Of a DNA stretch of 64,000 bases, positions 53,041 through 64,000 are shown in pieces. The stretch comes from Calliopsis andreniformis (lineage: Eukaryota; Arthropoda; Insecta; Hymenoptera; Andrenidae). Position 1 is the first letter of the stretch. Every line of letters begins with the position of its first letter. Position numbers and translations under genes: made by a program. Below the pieces are notes generated by a model that did no database searches, was not told the origin of the DNA, and saw nothing but the letters and a program-made list of their open reading frames with translations. The DNA is taken from NCBI RefSeq assembly GCF_051401765.1, contig NW_027480464.1, forward strand, positions 3,658,001 through 3,722,000. The letters are read 5' to 3'.

Positions 53041-55525
53041 CTTCAATCCTCAGTACCCAATACTCAATCTTGAATCCTCAATCCTCAATCCTCAATCCTC
53101 AATCCTCAATCCTCAATCGTCAGTCTTCAATCCTCAATACTCAATCTTCAATCCTCAATACTCAATCCTCAATCCTCATTCTTCAATCCTCAATACCCAA
53201 TCCTCAATCCTCAATCTATAATCCTCAATCCTCAATCCTCAATTCTCAATCCCCAGTCCTCAGTCCTCAGTCCTCAAACCTCAATCCTCAGCCCTCATTC
53301 CTCATCCTCAATCCTCAATCCTCAATCTTCAATCCTCAATCCTCAATACTTAATCTTCAATCCTCAATCCTCAATTCTCAATCCTCAATCCTCAATCCTC
53401 AATCCTCAATCCTCAATCCTCAATCCTCAATTGTCAGTCTTCAATCCTCAATTCTTAATCTTCAATCCTCAATCCTCAATCCGCAATCCTCAATCTTCAA
53501 TCCTCAATCCTCAATCCTCAATCCTCACTTCTCAATCTTCAATCCTCAATACTCAATCTTCAATCCTCAATCCTCAATCCTCAATCCTCAATCCTCAATC
53601 CTCAATCATCAATCTTCAATCCTCAATACTCAATCTTCAATCCTCAATCCTCAATCCTCAATCCTCAATCCTCATTCTTCAATCCTCAATCCTCAATCCT
53701 CAATCCTCAATCCTCAATCTTCAATCCTCAATACTCAATCTTCAATCCTCAATCCTCAATCCTCAATCCTCAATCCTCAGTCTTCAATCCTCAATACTCA
53801 ATCTTCAATCCTCAATCCTCAATCCTCAATCCTCAATCCTCAATCCTCAATCCTCAATCTTCAATCCTCATTCTTCAATCCTCAATACCGAATCCTCAAT
53901 CTTCAATCCTCAATCCTCAATCCTCAATCCTCATCCCCCAATCCTCAATGTTCAATCCTCAATACCCAATCCTCAATCTTCAATCCTCAATCCTCAATCC
54001 TCAATCCTCAATCCTCAATCCTCAATCCTCAATCCTCAGTCCTCAATCCTCAGTCCTCAAACCTCAATCCTGAATCCTCAATCCTGAATCCTCAAACTTC
54101 ATCCCTGAGTCCTCAACGATCATTTGTCAATCCTCAATCCTCAATCCTCAATCCTCAATCCTCAATACTCAATCTTCAATCCTCAATGCTCAATTCTCAA
54201 TCCTCAATCCTCAATCCTCAATCCTCAATCCTCAATCCTCAATCCTCAATTGTCAGTCTTCAATCCTCAATCCTCAATCCTCAATCCTCAATACTCAATC
54301 GTCAACCCTCAATTTTCAATACTCATTCTTCAATCCTCAATACCCAATACTCAACCTTCAATCCTCAATCCTCAATCCTCAATCCTCAATTCTCAATCCT
54401 CAATCCTGAGTCCTCAGTCCTCAAACCTCAATCCTTAACCCTCAGCCCTCATTGTCAATCCTCGATGTTCAATCCTCAATCCTCAATCTTCAATGCTCGG
54501 TACTCAATCTTCAATCCTCAATCCTCAATTCTCAATCCTCAATCCTCAATCCTCAATCCTCAATCCTCAATCCTCGATCCTCAATCGTCAGTCTACAATT
54601 CTTAATACTCAATCATCAATCCTCAATCCTCAATCCCCAATCCTCAATCCTCATTCTTCAATCCTCAATACCCAATCCTCAATCCTCAATCTTTAATCCT
54701 CAATCCGCAATCCTCAACTCTCAATCCTCAATTCTCAGTCCTCAGTCCTCAAACGTCAATCCTCAACCCTCATTCCTCATCCTCAATCCTCAGTCCTCAA
54801 TCCTCAATCCTCAATCCTCAATTGTCAGTCTTCAATCCTCAATACTTAATCTTCAATCCTCAATCCTCAATCCGCAATCGTCAATCTTCAATCCTCAATT
54901 CTCAACCCTCAATCCAAAATCCTCAATCTTCAATCCTCAATACTAAATCTTCAATCCTCAAACCTCAATCCTCAATCCTCAATCCTCAATCCTCAATCCT
55001 CAATCCTGAATATTCAATCCTCAATACTCAATCTGCAATCCTCAATCCTAAATCCTCAATACTCAATCCTCATTCTTCAATCCTCAATACCGAATCCTCA
55101 GTCTTCAATTCTCAATCCTCAATCCTCAATCCTCAGTCCGCAAACCTCAATCCTGAATCCTCAATCCTGAATCCTCAAACTTCATCCCTCAGTCCTCAAC
55201 AATCAGTTGTCAATCCACAATCCTCAATAGAATATCCTCAATTCACAGTTTTCAATACTCAATACTCAATCTGCAATCTTGAAACCTCTATCCACAAACG
55301 TCAATTCTCATCACTCAACCCGCTACACTCAGTCCACAATGTTCAATCCTCAATCCTCAATCCTCAATCCTCAATCGTCAATCTTTAATCCTCAATACTC
55401 AATCTTCAATCCTCAATCCTCAATCCTTAATCCTCAATCCTCATTCTCCAATCCTCAATACCCAATCCTCAATCCTCATTCCTCAACCCTCAATCCTCAA
55501 TTCTCAATCCTCAATCCTCAATTTT
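53041..55525. repeat. 6033-bp HOR, copy 3, truncated
   Basis: This copy matches the first 2.5 kb of copies 1 and 2, including core 55226 at +6033 from 49193. It stops matching near 55525, where CCTCTTTCTTC is expected but CCTCATTCTTC with CAGTACCC (55547) is found. Visible substitutions against copy 2 include CAATTCTTAATC near 53.45 kb and AAACGTCAATCC near 54.75 kb. Confidence 0.92.
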
Positions 55526-58500
55526 CAATCCTCATTCTTCAATCCTCAGTACCCAATACACAATCTTGAATCCTCAATCCTCAATCCTCAATCCTCAATC
55601 CTCAATCGTCAGTCTTCAATCCTCAATACTCAATCTTCAATCCTCAATACTCAATCCTCAATCCTCATTCTTCAATCCTCAATACCCAATCCTCAATCCT
55701 CAATCTATAATCCTCTATCCTCAATCCTCAATTCTCAATCCCCAGTCCTCAGTCCTCAGTCCTCAAACCTCAATCCTCAACCCTCATTCCTCATCCTCAA
55801 TCCTCAATCCTCAATCTTCAATCCTCAATCCTCAATACTTAATCTTCAATCCTCAATCCTCAATTCTCAATTCTCAATCCTCAATCCTCAATCCTCAATC
55901 CTCAATACTCAATCCTCAATCCTCAATTGTCAGTCTTCAATCCTCAATACTTAATCTTCAATCCTCAATCCTCAATCCGCAATCCTCAATCTTCAATCCT
56001 CAATCCTCAATCCTCAATTCTCACTTCTCAATCTTCAATCCTCAATACTCAATCTTCAATCCTCAATCCTCAATCCTCAATCCTCAATCCTCAATCCTCA
56101 ATCATCAATCTTCAATCCTCAATACTCAATCTTCAATCCTCAATCCTCAATCCTCAATCCTCAATCCTCAATCCTCAATCCTCAATCCTCAATCCTGAAT
56201 ATTCAATCCTCAATACTCAATCTGCAATCCTCAATCCTAAATCCTCAATACTCAATCCTCATTCTTCAATCCTCAATACCGAATCCTCAGTCTTCAATCC
56301 TCAATCCTCAATCCTCAATCCTCATCCCTCAATCCTCAATGTTCAATCCTCAATACCCAATCCTCAATCTTCAATCCTCAATCCTCAATCCTCAATACTC
56401 AATCCTCAATACTCAGTCCTCAAACCTCAATCCTGAATCCTCAACCCTGAATCCGCAACCTTCAGCCCTGAGTCCTCATCGATCATTTGGCAATCCTCAA
56501 TCCTCAATAGAATATCCTCAATTCACAGTTTTCAATACTCAATACTCAATCTGCAATCTTCAGATCTCTATCCACAAACATCAATACTCATCACTCAACC
56601 CTCAATACTCTGTCCCCAACCCTCAATCCTCAACCCTCAACCCTCAATCTCCAATCATCAATCCTCAATCCTCAATCCTCAATCCTCAATCCTCAATCGT
56701 CAACCTTCAATCCTCAATACTCAATCTTCAATCCTCAATCCAGAATCCTCAGTCCTCAGCCCTCAATCCTCAACCCTCAACCCTCACCTCTCATCCTCAA
56801 TCCTCAATCCTCAACCCTCAATCCTCAATCTTCAATCCTCGATACTCAATATTCAATCCTCAATCCTCAGTCCTCAAACCTCAATTCTGAATCCTCAATC
56901 CTGAATCCTCAATCTTCGGCACTCAGTCCTCAACAATCAGTTGTCAATCCTCAATCCTCAATAGAATATCCTCAATTCACAGTTTTCAATACTCAATACT
57001 CAATCTGCAATCTTCAAACCTGTGTCCACAAATATCAATTCTCATCACTCAACCCTCAACACTCAGTCCTCAATGTTCAATCCTCAATCCTCAATCCTCA
57101 ATCCTCAATCGTCAATCTTCAATCCTCAATACTCAATCTTCAATCCTAAATCCTCAATCCTCAATCCTCAATCCGCATTCTTCAATCCTCAATTCCCAAT
57201 CCTCAATCCTCAATCTTTAATCCTCAATCCTCAATCCTCAATTCCAATCCTCAATCCTCAATTCTCAATCCTCAATCCTCAATCCTCAGTCATCAAACCT
57301 CAATCCTCAACCCTCAGCCCTCATCGTCAATCCACAATCTTCAACCCTCAATACTCAATCTTCAATCCTCAATCCTCAATACTCAATCCTCAATCCGCAT
57401 TCTTCAATCCTCAATACCCAATCCTCAATCCTCAATCTTTAATCCTCAATCCTCTTTCCTCAATGCCGAATCTTCAATACCCAATCCTCAATCCTCAATC
57501 TTTAATCCTCAATCCTCAATCCTCAATTCCAATCCTCAATCCTCAATCTTCAATCCTCAGTCCTCAATCCTCAATCCTCATCCATCAATCCTCAATGTTC
57601 AATCCTCAATACCCAATCCCCAATCTTCAATCCTCAATCCTCAATCCTCAATCCTCAATCCTCAATCCTCAGTCCGCAAACCTCAATCCTGAATCCTCAA
57701 TCCTGAATCCTCAAACTTCATCCCTCAGTCCTCAACAATCAGTTGTCAATCCACAATCCTCAATAGAATATCCTCAATTCACAGTTTTCAATACTCAATA
57801 CTCAATCTGCAATCTTGAAACCTCTATCCACAAACGTCAATTCTCATCACTCAACCCGCTACACTCAGTCCACAATGTTCAATCCTCAATCCTCAATCCT
57901 CAATCCTCAATCGTCAATCTTTAATCCTCAATACTCAATCTTCAATCCTCAATCCTGAATCCTTAATCCTCAATCCTCATTCTCCAATCCTCAATACCCA
58001 ATCCTCAATCCTCATTCCTCAACCCTCAATCCTCAATTCTCAATCCTCAATCCTCAATTTTCAATCCTCATTCTTCAATCCTCAGTACCCAATACACAAT
58101 ATTGAATCCTCAATCCTCAATCCTCAATCCTCAATCCTCAATCCTCAATCGTCAGTCTTCAATCCTCAATACTCAATCTTCAATCCTCAATACTCAATCC
58201 TCAATCCTCATTCTTCAATCCTCAATACCCAATCCTCAATCCTCAATCTATAATCCTCAATCCTCAATCCTCAATTCTCAATCACCAGTCCTCAGTCCTC
58301 AGTCCTCAAACCTCAATCCTCAACCCTCATTCCTCATCCTCAGTCCTCAATCCTCAATCTTCAATCCTCAATCCTCAATACTTAATCTTCAATCCTCAAT
58401 CCTCAATTCTCAATCCTCAATCCTCAATCCTCAATCCTCAATCCTCAATCCTCAATCCTCAATTGTCAGTCTTCAATCCTCAATACTTAATCGTCAATCC

Positions 58501-61500
58501 TCAATCCTCAATCCGCAATCCTCAATCTTCAATCCTCAATCCTCAATCCTCAATCCTCACTTCTCAATCTTCAATCCTCAATACTCAATCTTCAATCCTC
58601 AATCCTCAATCCTCAATCCTCAATCCTCAATCCTCAATCATCAATCTTCAATCCTCAATACTCAATCTTCAATCCTCAATCCTCAATCCTCAATCCTCAA
58701 TCCTCATTCTTCAATCCTCAATACCCACTCCTCTATCTTCAATCCTCAATCTTCAATCCTCAACCCTCAATAGTCAATCTTCAATCCTCAACCCTCAATC
58801 CTCAATCCTCAGCCTTCAATCCTCAATACTCAGTCTTCAATCCTCAATCCTCAATCGTCAACCCTCAATCTTCAATCCTCATTCTTCAATCCTCAATACC
58901 CAATACTCAACCTTCAATCCTCAATCCTCAATCCTCAATCCTCAATTCTCAATCCTCAATCCTGAGTCCTCAGTCCTCAAACCTCAATCCTCAACCCTCA
59001 GCCCTCATTGTCAATCCTCGATGTTCAATCCTCAATCCTCAATCTTCAATGCTCGATACTCAATCTTCAATCCTCAATCCTCAATTCTCAATCCTCAATC
59101 CTCAATCCTCAATCCTCAATCCTCAATCCTCGATCCTCAATCGTCAGTCTACAATTCTTAATACTCAATCTTCAATCCTCAATCCTCAATCCCCAATCCT
59201 CAATCCTCATTCTTCAATCCTCAATACCCAATCCTCAATCCTCAATCTTTAATCCTCAATCCGCAATCCTCAACTCTCAACCCTCAATTCTCAGTCCTCA
59301 GCCCTCAAACCTCAATCCTCAACCCTCATTCCTCATCCTCAATCCTCAATCCTCAATCTTCAATCCTCAATCCTCAATCCTCAATCCTCAATACTCAATC
59401 TTCAATCCTCAATGCTCAATTCTCAATCCTCAATCCTCAATCCTCAATCCTCAATCCTCAATCCTCAATCCTCAATTGTCAGTCTTCAATCCTCAATACT
59501 TAATCTTCAATCCTCAATCCTCAATCCGCAATCGTCAATCTTCAATCCTCAATTCTCAACCCTCAATCCTCAATCCTCAATCTTCAATCCTCAATACTAA
59601 ATCTTCAATCCTCAATCCTCAATCCTCAATCCTCAACCCTCAATCCTCAATCCTCAATCCTGAATATTCAATCCTCAATACTCAATCTGCAATCCTCAAT
59701 CCTAAATCCTCAATACTCAATCCTCATTCTTCAATCCTCAATACCGAATCCTCAGTCTTCAATCCTCAATCCTCAATCCTCAATCCTCATCCCTCAATCC
59801 TCAATGTTCAATCCTCAATACCCAATCCGCAATCTTCAATCCTCAACCCTCAATCCTCAATACTCAATCCTCAATACTCAGTCCTCAAACCTCAATCCTG
59901 AATCCCCAACCCTGAATCCGCAACCTTCAGCCCTGAGTCCTCATCGATCATTTGGCAATCCTCAATCCTCAATAGAATATCCTCAATTCAGAGTTTTCAA
60001 TACTCAATACTCAATCTGCAATCTTCAGATCTCTATCCACAAACATCAACACTCATCACTCAACCCTCAATACTCTGTTCCCAACCCTCAATCCTCAACC
60101 CTCAACCCTCAATCTCCAATCATCAATCCTCAATCCTCAATCCTCAATCCTCAATCCTCAATCTTCAACCTTCAATCCTCAATACTCAATCTTCAATCCT
60201 CAATCCAGAATCCTCAGTCCTCAGTCCTCAATCCTCAACCCTCAACCCTCAGCTCTCATCCTCAATCCTCAATCCTCAACCCTCAATCCTCAATCTTCAA
60301 TCCTCGATACTCAATATTCAATCCTCAGTCCTCAGTCCTCAAACCTCAATTCTGAATCCTCAATCCTGAATCCTCAATCTTCGGCACTCAGTCCTCAACA
60401 ATCAGTTGTCAATCCTCAATCCTCAATAGAATATCCTCAATTCACAGCTTTCAATACTCAATACTCAATCTGCAATCTTCAAACCTCTGTCCACAAATAT
60501 CAATTCTCATCACTCAACCCTCAACACTCAGTCCTCAATGTTCAATCGTCAATCTTCAATCCTCAATACTCAATCTTCAATCCTCAATCTTCAATCCTCA
60601 ATCCTCAATCCGCATTCTTCAATCCTCAATTCCCAATCCTCAATCCTCAATCTTTAATCCTCAATCCTCAATCCTCAATTCCAATCCTCAATCCTCAATT
60701 CTCAATCCTCAATCCTCAATCCTCAGTCATCAAACCTCAATCCTCAACCCTCAGCCCTCATCGTCAATCCACAATCTTCAACCCTCAATACTCAATCTTC
60801 AATCCTCAATCCTCAATACTCAATCCTCAATCCGCATTCTTCAATCCTCAATACCCAATCCTCAATCCTCAATCTTTAATCCTCAATCCTCTTTCCTCAA
60901 TCCCCAATCTTCAATACCCAATCCTCAATCCTCAATCTTTAATCCTCAATCCTCAATCCTCAATTCCAATCCTCAATCCTCAATCTTCAATCCTCAGTCC
61001 TCAATCCTCAATCCTCATCCATCAATCCTCAATGTTCAATCCTCAATACCCAATCCCCAATCTTCAATCCTCAATCCTCAATCCTCAATCCTCAATCCTC
61101 AGTCCGCAAACCTCAATCTTCAATCCTCAATCCTCAATCCTCAATCCTCACTTCTCAATCTTCAATCCTCAATACTCAATCTTCAATCCTCAATCCTCAA
61201 TCCTCAATCCTCAATCCTCAATCCTCAATAATCAGTCTTCAATCCTCAATACTCAATCTTCAATCCTCAATCCTCAATCCTCAATCCTCAATCCTCATTC
61301 TTCAATCCTCAATACCCAATCCTCTATCTTCAATCCTCAATCTTCAATCCTCAACCCTCAATAGTCAATCTTCAATCCTCAACCCTCAATCCTCAATCCT
61401 CAGCCTTCAATCCTCAATACTCCGTCTTCAATCCTCAATCCTCAATCGTCAACCCTCAATCTTCAATCCTCATTCTTCAATCCTCAATACCCAATACTCA

Positions 61501-64000
61501 ACCTTCAATCCTCAATCCTCAATCCTCAATCCTCAATTCTCAATCCTCAATCCTGAGTCCTCAGTCCTCAAACCTCAATCCTCAACCCTCAGCCCTCATT
61601 GTCAATCCTCGATGTTCAATCCTCAATCCTCAATCTTCAATGCTCGATACTCAATCTTCAATCCTCAATCCTCAATTCTCAATCCTCAATCCTCAATCCT
61701 CAATCCTCAATCCTCAATCCTCGATCCTCAATCGTCAGTCTACAATTCTTAATACTCAATCTTCAATCCTCAATCCTCAATCCCCAATCCTCAATCCTCA
61801 TTCTTCAATCCTCAATACCCAATCCTCAATCCTCAATCTTTAATCCTCAATCTTTAATCCTCAATCCGCAATCCTCAACTCTCAACCCTCAATTCTCAGT
61901 CCTCAGTCCTCAAACCTCAATCCTCAACCCTCATTCCTCATCCTCAATCCTCAATCCTCAATCTTCAATCCTCAATCCTCAATCCTCAATCCTCAATACT
62001 CAATCTTCAATCCTCAATGCTCAATTCTCAATCCTCAATCCTCAATCCTCAATCCTCAATCCTCAATCCTCAATCCTCAATTGTCAGTCTTCAATCCTCA
62101 ATACTTAATCTTCAATCCTCAATCCTCAATCCGCAATCGTCAATCTTCAATCCTCAATTCTCAACCCTCAATCCTCAATCCTCAATCTTCAATCCTCAAT
62201 ACTAAATCTTCAATCCTCAATCCTCAATCCTCAATCCTCAACCCTCAATCCTCAATCCTCAATCCTGAATATTTAATCCTCAATACTCAATCTGCAATCC
62301 TCAATCCTAAATCCTCAATACTCAATCCTGATTCTTCAATCCTCAATACCGAATCCTCAGTCTTCAATCCTCAATCCTCAATCCTCAATCCTCATCCCTC
62401 AATCCTCAATGTTCAATCCTCAATACCCAATCTTCAATCTTCAATCCTCAATCCTCAATCCTCAATACTCAATCCTCATTACTCAGTCCTCAAACCTCAA
62501 TCCTGAATCCTCAACCCTGAAACCGCAACCTTCAGCCCTGAGTCCTCATCGATCATTTGGCAATCCTCAATCCTCAATAGAATATCCTCAATTCACAGTT
62601 TTCAATACTCAATACTCAATCTGCAATCTTCAAACCTCTGTCCACAAATATCAATTCTCATCACTCAACCCTCAACACTCAGTCCTCAATGTTCAATGCT
62701 CAATCCTCAATCCTCAATCCTCAATCGTTAATCTTCAATCCTCAATACTCAATCTTCAATCCTCAATCCTCAATCCTCAATCCTCAATCCGCATTCTTCA
62801 ATCCTCAATTCCCAATCCTCAATCCTCAACCTTTAATCCTCAATCCTCAATCCTCAATTCCAATCCTCAATCCTCAATTCTCAATCCTCAATCCTCAATC
62901 CTCAGTCATCAAACCTCAATCCTCAACCCTCAGCCCTCATCGTCAATCCACAATCTTCAACCCCCAATACTCAATCTTCAATCCTCAATCCTCAATACTC
63001 AATCCTCAATCCGCATTCTTCAATCCTCAATACCCAATCCTCAATCCTCAATCTTTAATCCTCAATCCTCTTTCCTCAATCCCCAATCTTCAATACCCAA
63101 TCCTCAATCCTCAATCTTTAATCCTCAATCCTCAATCCTCAATTCCAATCCTCAATCCTCAATCTTCAATCCTCAGTCCTCAATCCTCAATCCTCATCCA
63201 TCAGTCCTCAATGTTCAATCCTCAATACCCAATCCCCAATCTTCAATCCTCAATCCTCAATCCTCAATCCTCAATCCTCAATCCTCAGTCCGCAAACCTC
63301 AATCCTGAATCCTCAATCTTCGGCACTCAGTCCTCAACAATCAGTTGTCAATCCTCAATCCTCAATTGAATATCCTCAATTCACAGTTTTCAATACTCAA
63401 TACTCAATCTGCAATCTTGAAACCTCTATCCACAAACGTCAATTCTCATCACTCAACCCTCTACACTCAGTCCTCAATGTTCAATCCTCAATCCTCAATC
63501 CTCAATCCTCAATCGTCAATCTTTAATCCTCAATACTCAATCTTCAATCCTCAATCCTCAATCCTTAATCCTCAATCCTCATTCTCCAATCCTCAATACC
63601 CAATCCTCAATCCTCATTCCTCAACCCTCAATCCTCAATTCTCAATCCTCAATCCTCAATTTTCAATCCTCATTCTTCAATCCTCAGTACCCAATACTCA
63701 ATCTTGAATCCTCAATCCTCAATCCTCAATCCTCAATCCTCAATCCTCAATCGTCAGTCTTCAATCCTCAATACTCAATCTTCAATCCTCAATACTCAAT
63801 CCTCAATCCTCATTCTTCAATCCTCAATACCCAATCCTCAATCCTCAATCTATAATCCTCAATCCTCAATCCTCAATTCTCAATCCCCAGTCCTCAGTCC
63901 TCAGTCCTCAAACCTCAATCCTCAACCCTCATTCCTCATCCTCAATCCTCAATCCTCAATCTTCAATCCTCAATCCTCAATACTTAATCTTCAATCCTCA
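55525..64000. repeat. Right mosaic block, 2.5-3.5 kb segments of two HOR families
   Basis: Cassette cores are at 56506, 56960, 57762, 59971, 60425, 62576 and 63364. The pair 56506/56960 recurs at 59971/60425, both at +3465 bp. The stretch 59.0-59.9 kb recurs at 61.6-62.5 kb, with an offset of 2591 rising to 2605 bp. Pieces of the 6033-bp family begin after CAGTACCC at 55547, 58083 and 63685, and alternate with pieces typical of the 4.17-kb family (CCGCATTCTTC, CAATCTTTAATCC, AATTCCAATCC at 57.1-57.5, 60.6-60.9 and 62.8-63.1 kb). The core at 63364 reads AATTGAATAT, a private change. No gene is present. Confidence 0.8.

Larger units (their letters stand above)
1..64000. repeat. Heptanucleotide satellite array (TCAATCC)n covering the whole window
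   Basis: Seen directly: the sequence reads from end to end as 7-bp monomers of consensus TCAATCC. Frequent variants keep TCAAT and change the last two bases to CT, AC, CG, TC, TT, GT or GC. Others alter the core (TCAACCC, TCAAACC, TCAGTCC, TCATTCT, TGAATCC, TTAATCC, GCAATCC, ACAATCC). Rare 6-bp monomers (TCATCC, CAATCC, TCGTCC) and at least one 8-bp monomer shift the register. The + strand carries very little G. No unique DNA or mobile element interrupts the array. Known context: short-monomer satellites of this size occur in eukaryotic heterochromatin, for example the 7-bp satellites of Drosophila virilis, which have a different monomer. Centromeric, pericentromeric, subtelomeric or sex-chromosomal location cannot be decided from the sequence. 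Confidence 0.98.

Noticed and set aside
40975..55525. Assembly collapse or artificial duplication as the source of the 6033-bp copies
   Set aside because: The copies carry private substitutions and copy 3 ends at a different place, which fits real copies. Not fully excluded without reads.
2750..63480. CENP-B-box-like motif in the cassettes
   Set aside because: I looked for the conserved TTCG and CGGGA parts on both strands; no cassette has both at the right spacing.
2750..63480. Cassettes as dispersed mobile elements
   Set aside because: They have no terminal inverted repeats, target-site duplications or coding sequence, they keep heptamer register, and their spacing follows the HORs.
1..64000. 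CRISPR array or short direct repeats with spacers
   Set aside because: The unit is 7 bp and contiguous, and there are no unique spacers between repeats.
1..64000. tRNA, rRNA or other structured RNA genes
   Set aside because: The + strand has too little G for paired stems, and no segment shows conserved RNA gene motifs on either strand.

Overview
The whole 64,000-base window is one eukaryotic-type satellite array built from a heptanucleotide, TCAATCC on the + strand (GGATTGA on the - strand). I found no stretch longer than a few tens of bases that cannot be read as exact or mutated heptamers, and both window edges lie inside the array. I see no protein-coding gene, RNA gene, transposon, CRISPR array, promoter or terminator. 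The + strand is almost free of G, because the perfect monomer is C3A2T2, so the duplex has extreme strand asymmetry. Tens of kilobases of 7-bp satellite with nested higher-order repeats point to heterochromatin of a large eukaryotic genome from a long-read assembly. I cannot name the clade from the sequence.

Many long forward-strand open frames exist (up to 865 codons, 24342-26939), but they follow from arithmetic. Because 7 is not a multiple of 3, all three forward frames of the perfect repeat spell the same heptapeptide, SILNPQS, with no stop. Every reverse frame meets TGA once per 21 bases. I annotate none of these frames as genes.

The organisation is hierarchical. Level 1 is the 7-bp monomer, with a fairly stable TCAAT core and a variable last dinucleotide. 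Level 2 is strings of about 0.3-0.8 kb of variant monomers in fixed order (for example a 760-bp unit on the left and a 328-bp triplication near 36.2-37.2 kb). Level 3 is a diverged landmark cassette of about 150 bp, found 55 times, whose centre reads AATAGAATAT or a close variant and which still keeps heptamer register. Level 4 is kilobase-scale higher-order repeats (HORs). Level 5 is a duplication of about 5 kb at a distance of 18.1-18.3 kb.

Layout: 1-6880, 760-bp family, poor in cassettes. 6880-12300, mosaic of cassettes and fragments of the 4.17-kb family. 12300-17280, duplicon X copy 1. About 17510-31240, 4.17-kb HOR, three copies plus a damaged fourth that runs into X copy 2. 30430-35600, duplicon X copy 2. 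35600-39150, mosaic with the 328-bp triplication and a third Y block. 39150-40975, a 1.8-kb block that recurs inside the next HOR. 40975-55525, 6033-bp HOR, about 2.4 nearly identical copies. 55525-64000, mosaic of 2.5-3.5 kb segments drawn from both HOR families, ending inside another piece of the 6033-bp family.

The clearest biological signal is the record of turnover. Copies of the 4.17-kb HOR differ in length by whole numbers of heptamers, apart from two larger deletions bounded by direct repeats. Copies of the 6033-bp HOR keep identical spacing at every landmark I compared and differ by few substitutions, so that block looks like the youngest amplification in the window.
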